Part shown: piece by piece, positions 26,858-34,700 of the stretch
How the letters are laid out: each line of letters starts with the position of its first letter
How positions within the stretch are numbered: position 1 is the first letter of the stretch
NCBI GenBank assembly: GCA_964563855.1
Contig: CAZLYU010000009.1
Coordinates: 1 to 64,000 of the forward strand
Direction of reading: 5' to 3'
From: JAFGRR01 sp964563855
GTDB taxonomy: Bacteria; Planctomycetota; Phycisphaerae; UBA1845; Fen-1342
DNA: 64,000 bases
Notes under the pieces: model-generated
Told to the model about the DNA's origin: nothing
Database searches by the model: none
Seen by the model: only the letters and a program-made list of their open reading frames with translations
Made by a program: the position numbers and the translations under genes

Positions 26858-27901
26858 TTGCTCGGAAACGGCGCGAGTTTTACGCTAAGAGGCTTGATTG
26901 TCGGCGACGCGGTTGGCGCCGCCGACTGCTCGTTTCGTGCGCGTGTGCGAGTGTCTGCTCGATTGCGAAAGATCTGGACCCACTCGAAATCGCCTTCATC
27001 CCCCGCTGTTCGCGGCCTGACGTTGGCGGAGCTGCTGATCGTGGTCGGCGTGATCGCGCTCTTGGCGGCGCTGCTCACGCCGGCGCTGCAGGCGGCGCAC
27101 CAGCAAGCGGTGCAGACCACGTGCATGGCCGCGGAGCAGCAGATCGGGCTGGCGCTCGAAACGGCCCGCAGCGAACACGAGTTCTATCCACTCTGGGACG
27201 ATAACGGCTCGCCGATCGTCTTCACATGGCTCGACGTGCTCGTCCAGCGGCACTATCTGCACAGCGTTCGTGTTGGCTACTGCCGAGCCGACAAGCGCCC
27301 CGACCCGTTGAACGAGGCGCGGGCCAACTCGCTCGGTCGTACGTTGGCGTATCCGCCGGAGCCCTCGCGTCGCGGCATCGACTACAGCTACGGGATCGGC
27401 GTTCCGCTGTCGGCGGGCGGCTGGGCGTGGCGGCCCGAGCAGACGATAGACGGCGCCGAGCCGCAACCGCGCCGTTTTGTGGATCACGAGCGATCGCCGT
27501 CGCGTCGCTTGCTTGTGTCTGACGCGACGTGGTCGGGGGTCTTCAATCTGACCGGCTATGCGATCGCGTCGAACGTGTGGAACGACCAAACGCAGTTCGA
27601 CAACACGATCGCGTGGCGGCATCCCGAGTTTTCCGCGAGCGTGCTGTACCAAGACGGCCACGTCAGTCGCGTTAAGTATCGGCTCGACGAGCCAACTCCG
27701 GTGGACACGTTTGGGACGTTTGTGTGGTATCCGGGCGAGCCGCTGGCGCTCACGCCCGACTCGGAGCACGACGGCAACTACTACCCGCTCTCGCCGCCTC
27801 CCAACCCGATGGGCGCCCCGCGCGGCGAGGTGCTGCCGGCGGAGATGGTTCCCGCGTATTACACGGCCAACGGCCTGTGGAGCGAGATTCCACACAAGTA
27901 G
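26858..27901 (+). CDS. Prepilin-type N-terminal cleavage/methylation protein
   Basis: Up to 347 residues; start uncertain. The frame opens at TTG 26858, but no ATG occurs before the prepilin motif, and GTG 26945, GTG 26951 or TTG 26963 are better distances. The motif is RGLTLAELLIVVGVIALLAA, with cleavage after Gly and Glu at +5 in the mature form (LTLAE), as in type IV pilins and type II secretion pseudopilins. The C-terminal domain has HPEFSASVLYQDGHVSR, a variant of the H-x-G...DGH motif of planctomycete pseudopilin-like proteins. Probably assembled at the inner membrane. The 261 bases upstream hold no other recognisable gene. Confidence 0.75.
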   Translation: MLGNGASFTLRGLIVGDAVGAADCSFRARVRVSARLRKIWTHSKSPSSPAVRGLTLAELLIVVGVIALLAALLTPALQAAHQQAVQTTCMAAEQQIGLALETARSEHEFYPLWDDNGSPIVFTWLDVLVQRHYLHSVRVGYCRADKRPDPLNEARANSLGRTLAYPPEPSRRGIDYSYGIGVPLSAGGWAWRPEQTIDGAEPQPRRFVDHERSPSRRLLVSDATWSGVFNLTGYAIASNVWNDQTQFDNTIAWRHPEFSASVLYQDGHVSRVKYRLDEPTPVDTFGTFVWYPGEPLALTPDSEHDGNYYPLSPPPNPMGAPRGEVLPAEMVPAYYTANGLWSEIPHK

Positions 27902-28067
27902 GCCACGCGTAAATCGTCGCGTCGCAGCACTGTTCGTGCGTTCACGAAACCGATGCGGCGACGCACGATTGTGATGGATGCGCGACGGATATCGGTCCGC
28001 GTCATGAAGATTTGTCGTTGGTTGAGCTACCCTGCGCAGGCCAACACTAGCGCATTGTTACGAGGAC

Positions 28068-28832
28068 GTGAGCGTGATTGAATTCAAACCGCAAAGCCGT
28101 GTTTTGCTGGCGGCGTGGGTGTTGCTGCTTGCCGGCTGCAACTCCATTTACCTCGGCGACCTGTTGGGGCCGCCGGTTCCGCTGGGTCCGAGCGCTGGCG
28201 TCGACGATCCAAACAGCAGCGTCGACGATGGCGGTCGCGATCCGAACGCGCCGTTCGTCGTGGCGCGCATGAGCAGCTTTCTTCCTTTCCCGTACGATCT
28301 CGACAATCATCAATTCGCGAGTCGCGGAGCCTCGGTACGCGATTCTGATGTGTGGATCGAGGGCGAATTTCCGCGTTTCACGATTCACTGGTCGCCGGAA
28401 CTCGAGGTGCGTTCGGTCGAGGTTGAATATCTCGTCCGCTCAGGTGACGAAGATCCCTACGGCATCAGAGTTGATGGCCGTGAATTTGATCCGAATGTTC
28501 CGTCGATCCTGCCGCCGGTGGTGTACGGCGCGTACAACATTCCCGGAACGCAACCGATGTCGCGCGTGCAGCAGCCGGCGCCGACGATGACGCTCGGCGT
28601 CGACGATCTCGGCTTCGGTCGATTTCTGTCTGAGACGCCGAACGGGCCGCGCGATGACCAGACGATCGAGATTCGGATCTACGCTTTCGATCCCGAAAAT
28701 GTGCGCCCGAACGGCGACAACGTGACGTCTGTCGCAGCGATCTTCTATGTCGCCAACAATCTGTCACGCGGTGGCAGAGAGGACGACATTGCGCAGTGTG
28801 CAAGCGATGAGCGCGAGTGTTTGGGCGACTAG
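28068..28832 (+). CDS. Putative lipoprotein of unknown function
   Basis: 254 residues. GTG 28068 or, better spaced from GAGG at 28062-28065, GTG 28074. VLLAAWVLLLAGC is a lipoprotein signal (L-A-G-C, Cys 24 from the first GTG). The linker after it is rich in Pro, Gly and Asp (GPPVPLGPSAGVDDPNSSVD), followed by a globular, beta-rich domain (SPELEVRSVEVEYLVRSGDE; IEIRIYAFDPENVR). No family recognised. Convergent with hcp, stops 38 bases apart. Confidence 0.65.
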   Translation: MSVIEFKPQSRVLLAAWVLLLAGCNSIYLGDLLGPPVPLGPSAGVDDPNSSVDDGGRDPNAPFVVARMSSFLPFPYDLDNHQFASRGASVRDSDVWIEGEFPRFTIHWSPELEVRSVEVEYLVRSGDEDPYGIRVDGREFDPNVPSILPPVVYGAYNIPGTQPMSRVQQPAPTMTLGVDDLGFGRFLSETPNGPRDDQTIEIRIYAFDPENVRPNGDNVTSVAAIFYVANNLSRGGREDDIAQCASDERECLGD

Positions 28833-28870
28833 CGTCCGCGACTCAGGTTTTCTCGGACGGCTGCACGCGG

Positions 28871-30172
28871 TTACGCGAGCGCCGCGGCTAGGTCGGCCTT
28901 GGGTTCGGTTCCGGTCAGCCGCAGGTCGTACTTCTCCTGCAGGATTTTGAACACGCCGGGGGAGACGAATGCGGGCGCCGCGGGGCCGACGCGGATGCCC
29001 TGCACCCCCAGATGCAGCAGTGTGAGCAGCACGGCGACCGCCTTCTGTTCGAACCAGCTCAGCACGATCGTGAGCGGCAGGTCGTTCACGCCGCACTTGA
29101 GCGCGTCCGCCAGCGCGACGGCGACCTGAATGGCGCCGTAGCTGTCGTTGCACTGGCCCATGTCGAGAATGCGCGGGATCTCGCCGACGCCATCGAGTTG
29201 CAGCGTTCCGACGTTTTCGTTGCGGATGCGGAATTTTCCGCAGCCGAGCGTGAGAATCAGCGAGTCTTGCGGCGTGGCGTTGGCGTACTGCGCGAAGTAG
29301 TTGCGGCCGGGTTCGGCGCCGTCGCACCCGCCGATGACGGAGAAGTGCCGCAGCTTGCCGGCTTGCACGGCGGCGAGGATCTTGTCGGCGAGGCCGATGA
29401 GCACGCTGTGGTGGAAGCCGATGGTGGTCTCGCGGACCTGCTTGTCGACGAGCGGCGTGCTCTGCTTGGCCGCAGCGATGACCTCGGAGAAATCGTCGGT
29501 CTTGAGCCGTTTGCCGCCGGGAACCGCCGTGACGCGCGTGGTGAACAAGCGGTCCTTGTAGGCGTCGCGCGGGATGAGTACGCAGTTGGTGGTGGCGAGG
29601 ATGGGGCCGGAGAAGGCAGCGAACTCGGTTTTCTGCTTCTGCCACGCATCGCCGTAATGCCCGACGAGGTGTTTGTGCTTGCGCAGTTCGGGGTACATGT
29701 GCGCGGGCAGCATCTCGCCGTGGGTGTAGATGTTGACGCCTGATCCTTCCGTCTGTTCGAGCAGGTGTTTGAGGTCGACGAGATCGTGGCCGGTGACGAG
29801 GATGCCGGGGCCGGCTTTGGTCCCTTCGTAGACGGGCGTCGGGGCGGGCTGGCCGAAGGTTTCGACGTGCCCCTCGTCGAGCAATTGCATGACGCGCAGG
29901 TTGTATTTGCCGCAGTCGAGCACGAGTTCGAACAGGGATTCGAGATCGAAGTTCACGTTGGTGACGGTCGCGAAGAGCGCCTCTTCGACGAATGCGTCGA
30001 CCTCGGGATCGACCTTGCCCAGCCGCCGGGCGTGGTGCTTGTACGCGGCGAGGCCTTTGACGCCGTAAAGCAGGATCTCCATGAGCGACTGCATGTCTTC
30101 GTCTTTGCCGCAGACACCGATGTTGGTGCAGCCGACGCCTTGATATGCTTGTTCGCACTGATTGCAGTACAT
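28871..30172 (-). CDS. hcp: Hydroxylamine reductase / hybrid-cluster protein, short (class III) form
   Basis: 433 residues from ATG 30172. Cysteines C3, C6, C15 and C21 (MYCNQCEQ ... GCTNIGVCGK) bind the N-terminal Fe-S cluster with the C-x2-C-x8-C-x5-C spacing seen in anaerobe-type Hcp. Hybrid-cluster ligands are present: GHDLVDL, GSGVNIYTHGEMLPAH, LATTNCVL, GGCDGAEPGR, LGCGKFR, GQCND. Compared with the roughly 550-residue E. coli enzyme, about 110 residues after the first helix bundle are missing, matching class III Hcp. The protein acts as an NO reductase/ S-nitrosylase-type enzyme in nitrosative stress. Divergent from a Crp/Fnr regulator, with a perfect FNR-type site between them. Confidence 0.95.
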   Translation of the reverse strand: MYCNQCEQAYQGVGCTNIGVCGKDEDMQSLMEILLYGVKGLAAYKHHARRLGKVDPEVDAFVEEALFATVTNVNFDLESLFELVLDCGKYNLRVMQLLDEGHVETFGQPAPTPVYEGTKAGPGILVTGHDLVDLKHLLEQTEGSGVNIYTHGEMLPAHMYPELRKHKHLVGHYGDAWQKQKTEFAAFSGPILATTNCVLIPRDAYKDRLFTTRVTAVPGGKRLKTDDFSEVIAAAKQSTPLVDKQVRETTIGFHHSVLIGLADKILAAVQAGKLRHFSVIGGCDGAEPGRNYFAQYANATPQDSLILTLGCGKFRIRNENVGTLQLDGVGEIPRILDMGQCNDSYGAIQVAVALADALKCGVNDLPLTIVLSWFEQKAVAVLLTLLHLGVQGIRVGPAAPAFVSPGVFKILQEKYDLRLTGTEPKADLAAALA

Positions 30173-30263
30173 GAGTGGCTCCGATCGGCTTTCGCGGCCG
30201 CTGCGCGTGCGACGGCGATTTGCCGTGCTGAGCAGAGCATCGGACAATCGCGCTGAGCGGGCC

Positions 30264-30277
30264 TTGATCTGGATCAA
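30264..30277. promoter_or_regulatory. FNR/DNR-type binding site
   Basis: TTGATCTGGATCAA, a perfect TTGAT-N4-ATCAA palindrome and exact match to the FNR/DNR consensus. Its centre is 98 bases upstream of the hcp start and 18 bases upstream of the regulator start. The divergent regulator has the ETLSR recognition helix that reads this sequence, so it probably activates hcp and may repress itself. Confidence 0.85.
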
Positions 30278-30288
30278 GCGGCGTCGAA

Positions 30289-31023
30289 ATGACGCGCCGC
30301 ATCGTTCCCACCGTGAGGTTGGTGTTGCCCGACGCGGCGCTCGACATCTTGCGCAACTGCAGCTTTTTCAATGCGTTGTCGGCGGGGTCGTTGGGCAGCG
30401 TGCGGGCGTGCGCGGTAATGAAGCATTACGCGCGCGGGGCTGCGATTTTTCGACAGGGGGATGCGTGTCCGGGTTTGTTCGTCGTGGGCGGCGGGACGGT
30501 GCGCGTGTTCAAGCTGGCGCCGAACGGGAAGGAGCACGTGCTGCACTTCGCCGAACCGGGACGCACGTTTGCGGAAGTCGCGGTGTTGGGCGGGTTTGCC
30601 TGTCCCGCGAACGCGGAGGCGATCGAAGACACGAACTGCGTGCTGCTGCCATCGACGCCGTTTCGGGCGCTGCTGGCCCGCGATCACGACATCTGCCGCC
30701 AACTGCTCACCAGCATGTCGCTCTGGGTGCGGCAATTGGTGGGTCTGCTCGAAGACGTTGTGCTGCGCGACGCGACGGCGCGGGTGGCGCGACATCTGCT
30801 GCAGGCCGACGACTCGAACGGCGTCGCGAGCTTTACGCTGCCCATGGCGAAGAAGGATCTCGCGAGTCACCTGAATCTGACCAGCGAGACGTTGTCGCGT
30901 ACGTTGCGGCGATTGGCGGAAGCCGGGCTTATCGCGTTGGGCGAGCAGAACACGCTGCGTCTGTTGCGTGTTGACGCCCTCCGTGACACGGCTGAGGGGT
31001 TGCCGCCGGGCGAATGGGCATAG
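30289..31023 (+). CDS. Crp/Fnr-family regulator, DNR-like
   Basis: 244 residues. Cyclic-nucleotide-type beta-barrel (YARGAAIFRQGDACPGLFVV, residues 48-67), dimer helix, and winged helix (KKDLASHLNLTSETLSRTLR, 188-207). The recognition residues E200, S203 and R204 (ETLSR) match those of FNR, which contact TTGAT. The four-cysteine Fe-S motif of true FNR is absent, so it is more like the Dnr/NnrR group that responds to NO. Divergent from hcp with a perfect FNR box between. Likely senses NO or related stress and controls hcp. An overlapping frame with the following gene exists but its real start is downstream. Confidence 0.9.
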   Translation: MTRRIVPTVRLVLPDAALDILRNCSFFNALSAGSLGSVRACAVMKHYARGAAIFRQGDACPGLFVVGGGTVRVFKLAPNGKEHVLHFAEPGRTFAEVAVLGGFACPANAEAIEDTNCVLLPSTPFRALLARDHDICRQLLTSMSLWVRQLVGLLEDVVLRDATARVARHLLQADDSNGVASFTLPMAKKDLASHLNLTSETLSRTLRRLAEAGLIALGEQNTLRLLRVDALRDTAEGLPPGEWA

Positions 31024-31067
31024 CGCTGTTCTTGGAACTGGTTGCGTTCGCGGAGAGGGAGTTGGTG

Positions 31068-31436
31068 ATGGGTGATCAAGATCGAACGGCGATTGGCGCG
31101 GTCGTTGAGACATACTTTCGCGCGTTGCGCGCGAGTGACGCCGACGGCATTCGGTCGGCGTTTCACGAACGGGCGCAGGTGATGGGGGCGCCGGAGGGGA
31201 ACGAGCATTTTGGGAGTCGGGCTGAGTTTGAGGAGTTTGTCGCCGCCCAACCTGCGCCGGAGGCGGTCGATGAACCCGATGCGATGTCGTACGAGATTCG
31301 CGACCTCACCGAGAGCAGCGCGTTCGTTTGCGCGCGGGTTCCTTATCAGGGGATTGTGTGCATTGACTACCTGCTGCTGGCGAAACACGCGCGTGGATGG
31401 CGAATCGTGGCGAAAGTGTTTCATCGGGAAGCGTGA
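31068..31436 (+). CDS. NTF2-like / putative lumazine-binding family protein
   Basis: 122 residues from ATG 31068, with GGGAG six bases upstream; the frame opens earlier at 31014 inside the regulator gene. The fold pattern AIGAVVETYFRALRASDADG, then FHERAQVMG, and DYLLLAKHARGWRIVAKVFH at the end is typical of the NTF2-like/SnoaL superfamily, often annotated as putative lumazine-binding. Such proteins are small cone-shaped domains of varied role. It follows the Crp/Fnr gene by 44 bases and may share its transcript. Confidence 0.75.
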   Translation: MGDQDRTAIGAVVETYFRALRASDADGIRSAFHERAQVMGAPEGNEHFGSRAEFEEFVAAQPAPEAVDEPDAMSYEIRDLTESSAFVCARVPYQGIVCIDYLLLAKHARGWRIVAKVFHREA

Positions 31437-31487
31437 ACTGCGGAGCCGGCGCGGGGCCGCCGCCAACGCGACTTCAAGAACACAGAC

Positions 31488-31769
31488 TCAGGAGCGTGGG
31501 GCTGATTCCGCGCTCGCGGTTCGGCGATAGCGCACGGCGCCCACGAGGATCGCCAGCAACAGACCCAGGGTCACGATGTTGGCGATGATGATGGGCGCCG
31601 CGCCCATCAGCAAACCGTAGAGCAGCCAGCATACGACGCCGACGGTGAGCGCGGTGAACGTGAGCACGGACAAATCGCCGGCGGAGCGCGTGGCGTAGAC
31701 CTTGCGCACTTGCGGCACGAATGAGAGCGTCGTGAGCGTCGCCGCGAGAAAACCGATTGCGTCAACCAT
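31488..31769 (-). CDS. SemiSWEET-type sugar transporter
   Basis: 93 residues from ATG 31769. Three transmembrane helices: IGFLAATLTTLSFVPQVRKV, LSVLTFTALTVGVVCWLLYG and IIIANIVTLGLLLAILVGAV, with the PQ-loop motif in helix 1 (FVPQV) typical of SemiSWEET, which dimerises to transport sugars down a gradient. The frame extends upstream to 31895 without support. Short gene between the NTF2-like and L7/L12-like genes. Confidence 0.85.
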   Translation of the reverse strand: MVDAIGFLAATLTTLSFVPQVRKVYATRSAGDLSVLTFTALTVGVVCWLLYGLLMGAAPIIIANIVTLGLLLAILVGAVRYRRTASAESAPRS

Positions 31770-31915
31770 GTCAGCCGCCTGTGTGTTTGTGTGCGCTCTT
31801 GTCGCGCTGTTCCCGACCGCGGGGTCGCGCAGCGTATCATGCACGCGTGTGACAGGAAGCCGCGTGGGCCCAAACCACGCGGTACCCGGCAGCAATTGGA
31901 AGACTGGTGGCGGCG

Positions 31916-32182
31916 ATGGACTTTTGGATGGGATTGTTTAGCGATGGGGAGGAAGCGGAACGGCTCGGCCGCATCGAAGCCAAGCTCGACCTGATTCTGG
32001 ACCATCTGGGCGTCGAGTTCCCGGATCCGCGCGATCTCAAGCATCTCGACGAGGAAACCCGCGCGCTCGCTGACGCCGGCGGGAAGATCGCCGCCATCAA
32101 GCGCTATCGCGAGACCAGTGGGGCGGGATTGCGTGATGCACGGCTGGCGGTAACGGCGTACCTGCGCGACCGCGGTCGATGA
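31916..32182 (+). CDS. Ribosomal protein L7/L12 C-terminal-domain-like protein
   Basis: 88 residues from ATG 31916; GTG at 31907 is an alternative three codons earlier. An N-terminal helical stretch (RIEAKLDLILDHLGVEFPDP) is followed by the L7/L12 C-terminal signature GKIAAIKRYRETSGAGLRDA. In ribosomal L7/L12 this domain binds translation factors; here it is a stand-alone paralogue of unknown role, without the L7/L12 N-terminal dimer domain. Confidence 0.7.
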   Translation: MDFWMGLFSDGEEAERLGRIEAKLDLILDHLGVEFPDPRDLKHLDEETRALADAGGKIAAIKRYRETSGAGLRDARLAVTAYLRDRGR

Positions 32183-32272
32183 TCCGGCAAACATCGCTGT
32201 GCGCCGGGCGGCGGACGGCGCGGTTTCGCGAGCGCTGACCCGAGCGGCGTAGGCGGGCAGATACGTCTGACG

Positions 32273-32740
32273 CTAGGGCTTGGGCTGCTTGTGTGAGCAT
32301 GCGGCGCAGAGGCCGTGGAAGCGGATCGAGTAGCCGTGTACGACGAAGGCGCCATCGCCGCCGCGGTCGCGCAGACGTGGGGGCTTGATGCGGCTTTCGA
32401 GTTCGCGGTCTTCCACGTCGAAGAGCTTCTCGCAGCGTTCGCAGATCAGGTGATGATGCGCGTGGGTCATGGGGTCATAGCGGGTGGCGGCGCCGGGGGT
32501 GCAGGCTTTGGTGATCACGCCTAGGCAAACCAGCGTTTCGAGCGTGCGATAAACGGTGGCGCGCGAAACGCCGGGCATGGCGGCGCTGATCTGCTCGAAG
32601 ACTTCGTCGGCGGTAGGGTGATCGCGCCGGTCGAGTACGGATTCGAAGATGGCGCGGCGCTGGACGGTGACGGCGAGTCCCTGTCCGCGACAGAGGCTTT
32701 CGAACGATTGGATGCGCGCGCTGCGTTGTTTCGCCGTCAT
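32273..32740 (-). CDS. Fur-family regulator, PerR-like
   Basis: 155 residues. Winged helix: LAVTVQRRAIFESVLDRRDH, PTADEVFEQISAAMPGVSRA, TVYRTLETLVCLGVI. Metal sites: YDPMTHAHHHLICERCEKLF with CERC, and a second CAAC near the end (LCAACSH), the structural zinc pair. It sits divergent from ahpC, with a 19-bp palindrome directly before its start and a promoter for ahpC beyond. Context points to a peroxide sensor (PerR) rather than iron-responsive Fur; residues cannot settle it. Confidence 0.9.
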   Translation of the reverse strand: MTAKQRSARIQSFESLCRGQGLAVTVQRRAIFESVLDRRDHPTADEVFEQISAAMPGVSRATVYRTLETLVCLGVITKACTPGAATRYDPMTHAHHHLICERCEKLFDVEDRELESRIKPPRLRDRGGDGAFVVHGYSIRFHGLCAACSHKQPKP

Positions 32741-32745
32741 CTGTA

Positions 32746-32764
32746 AATGAGAAGATATCTCATT
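32746..32764. promoter_or_regulatory. PerR/Fur-type operator
   Basis: AATGAGAAGATATCTCATT, a perfect 19-bp palindrome (7-5-7) starting six bases upstream of the regulator start codon and ending nine bases before the -35 of the ahpC promoter. Length and AT-richness suit Fur/PerR boxes. Likely autorepression and joint control of ahpC. Confidence 0.75.
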
Positions 32765-32773
32765 CAGGACAAG

Positions 32774-32802
32774 TTGTCAATCCCGGGTTCGTGGTCTAAT
32801 AT
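32774..32802 (+). promoter_or_regulatory. Sigma-70-type promoter of ahpC
   Basis: TTGTCA (32774-32779), 17-base spacer, TAATAT (32797-32802). Near-consensus housekeeping promoter, pointing to ahpC, whose start lies 135 bases downstream. The leader (32809-32936) shows no other obvious feature. Confidence 0.7.
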
Positions 32803-32936
32803 AACGCGTGTGTGACCTATCGCCGACTGGCGCGGGCCGCACGTGGAGCGACCAAAGGGCGTTGCGAAACAACCGAAATCAGGCCAGGCCGCGGCTCGTT
32901 CGGGTGCATGCGGCCGCCGCAGTTAGGGAGACCCAG

Positions 32937-33464
32937 ATGCTGACCGTTGGCGATCAGTTCCCCGAGTTCAATTGCAAAGCGTGCACCGGCAACGAGCCGA
33001 CCGACCTCAGCGACATCAACAGCGGCACCGATGAGGGTAAGTGGAAGCTGTTCATCTTCTATCCAAAAGACTTCACGTTCGTGTGCCCGACGGAGCTGGT
33101 CGAGTTCGGCAAGCGCGTCAACGACTTCAAGGATCGCGACGTCGTGCTCTACGGGGCCAGCACCGACAACGAGTTTTCGCATCTGGCCTGGCGTCAGCAG
33201 CACGAAGACCTCAACAAGCTGCCGTATCCGCTGCTCGCGACGCAGAAGCTGGCCCGCGAGTTGGGCATTCTCGAGAAGAATGAAGACGTCTGCCTGCGGG
33301 CGACGTATCTGGTTGATCCGCAGGGCGTGATTCAGTTCGCCGCCGCGAACAGCCTGCCGGTCGGCCGCAATGTCGACGAGGTGCTGCGTGTGGTTGACGC
33401 GGTGCAGTCGGACGAGCTGTGCCCGTGCAACTGGAAGAAAGGCGACGCGTTCATCAAGGTGTAA
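32937..33464 (+). CDS. ahpC: Alkyl hydroperoxide reductase C (peroxiredoxin)
   Basis: 175 residues from ATG 32937, with GGGAG six bases upstream. The peroxidatic cysteine is C50 in PKDFTFVCPTELVEF. Resolving cysteines are in the C-terminal ELCPCNWKKGD, a double-cysteine tail as in mycobacterial AhpC, which is recycled by AhpD. Reduces peroxides and peroxynitrite in the cytoplasm. ahpD follows 122 bases downstream. Confidence 0.95.
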   Translation: MLTVGDQFPEFNCKACTGNEPTDLSDINSGTDEGKWKLFIFYPKDFTFVCPTELVEFGKRVNDFKDRDVVLYGASTDNEFSHLAWRQQHEDLNKLPYPLLATQKLARELGILEKNEDVCLRATYLVDPQGVIQFAAANSLPVGRNVDEVLRVVDAVQSDELCPCNWKKGDAFIKV

Positions 33465-33586
33465 TCGTCGCGCGTGGCACGGTTAGAAGGGGGCGATTTA
33501 AACGGCGTGGGCGGCGGCATGGACGGCGTCTTCGACGTGGCTCGGAGTCGCCGCTTGCCGCTGTTCCACCAGATTGGGAGTGATTG

Positions 33587-34117
33587 ATGGATAACACCAA
33601 CGCATTGCGCGAAAAACTCGGCGAAGACACGAAGGATCTGAAGCTCAACGTGCAGGCCGTGCTCACGCCGGAGCGTCTCACGGCGGAGCAGACGTGGGGC
33701 GTGGCGCTGGCGTCGGCGATCTTTCTGCAGGACAAGACGCTGCATGACGCGATTGCGCAAGATGCGGCGGCGAGCGGCGCATCAGACGCCGTGGTGAGCG
33801 ACGCCCGCGCGTCGGCTGCGTTGATGGGCATGAACACGATCTACTACCGCTTCCGGCACATGGCCGACGACAAGTTCAGCCAAATCCCGCCGAAGCTGCG
33901 TATGAATCGCATGCGTCAGCCGGCCAGCGACACGCTGACGTTTGAGCTGATGTCGATGGCGTGCGCGGTGCTGGAGGGTTGCGAGATGTGCATCAACGCG
34001 CACGCGGCGAGCCTGGAGAAGGCCGGCGCGACGCCGGAACAGATCAACGATGCGGTGCGCATTGCGTCGGTGCTGCGCGGCTTCAGTATCGCGACGTGGA
34101 TCAGCGAGCCGCGTTAA
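33587..34117 (+). CDS. ahpD: Alkylhydroperoxidase AhpD
   Basis: 176 residues from ATG 33587, with GGGAG six bases upstream; a TTG precedes it directly. The catalytic site EGCEMCINAHAASLEKAG has C132-x2-C135 and H139, the AhpD core. In mycobacteria AhpD transfers electrons to the AhpC disulfide. The pair ahpC-ahpD next to a PerR-like regulator is a coherent peroxide-defence unit. Confidence 0.95.
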   Translation: MDNTNALREKLGEDTKDLKLNVQAVLTPERLTAEQTWGVALASAIFLQDKTLHDAIAQDAAASGASDAVVSDARASAALMGMNTIYYRFRHMADDKFSQIPPKLRMNRMRQPASDTLTFELMSMACAVLEGCEMCINAHAASLEKAGATPEQINDAVRIASVLRGFSIATWISEPR

Positions 34118-34253
34118 TGCCGCGATAGTTTCGCGTGGCGGATCGCCGGCGGGCGGGTGGCATGGGCCAGCCCGGCTGGCCCGTATCTGCGGCGGCGGAT
34201 CGGCGCAACTCGCGTGTACGCATTGAACGCGGCTCCAAGCGCTTGAAGACGCC

Positions 34254-34634
34254 TCACGGCTCTTGCATGTCGAACGGCATGCCGCACTCCGGACAGACTC
34301 CAGTGGTGTTACCGCGCAAGTCATAGCTGAACTCTATACATCGTGTCGCACTACCAGAGAAAAGAGATCTTCTGCAGTGAATACAGCGGCGCGAAAATAG
34401 ATTGAAGTTAGAGTATTGATCCATAAACGCCGATTCCCGACACGTCGGGCAGCTTGCACCTATCATCCACCCGAGAGCTCCTAAGGACAGAGAAAATCCT
34501 GACAACAAGACCGTAAACACAGCTTCGCGGCTCACCAGTCCCGCCGCAACGCACGCCACAGCAGCCACCAACATTAGCAAAGCGGCGCACCACACCGTTA
34601 CCTTTACAGCGATCAGTCTCACCACGCCCTCCAC
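34254..34634 (-). CDS. Membrane protein with YDLRG/CPECG zinc-ribbon tail
   Basis: 126 residues. Two transmembrane helices (VTVWCAALLMLVAAVACVAA and VLLSGFSLSLGALGWMIGA), then a cysteine-rich part, CPTC ... CIHC, and the C-terminal motif CIEFSYDLRGNTTGVCPECG. The YDLRG...CPECG pattern is very common in Planctomycetota; here the first half is CIEF where CxxC is usual, so the last ribbon may lack a ligand. Local GC content looks lower than in neighbours. Function unknown. Confidence 0.65.
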   Translation of the reverse strand: MEGVVRLIAVKVTVWCAALLMLVAAVACVAAGLVSREAVFTVLLSGFSLSLGALGWMIGASCPTCRESAFMDQYSNFNLFSRRCIHCRRSLFSGSATRCIEFSYDLRGNTTGVCPECGMPFDMQEP

Positions 34635-34700
34635 GAACGCAGTAGCGCCCAGAGTGTCACCATCAACCGGGTTGTCGGAGTCGTCTGGTTCACGAATCTG

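Noticed and set aside
26743..27204. Frame upstream of and overlapping the prepilin gene, considered as a frameshifted N-terminus
   Set aside because: Basic, Cys/Arg-rich translation without similarity; the prepilin helix is intact in its own frame.
28764..30371. 535-codon frame overlapping hcp
   Set aside because: Arg/His-rich shadow in the same strand as hcp, no recognisable domain.
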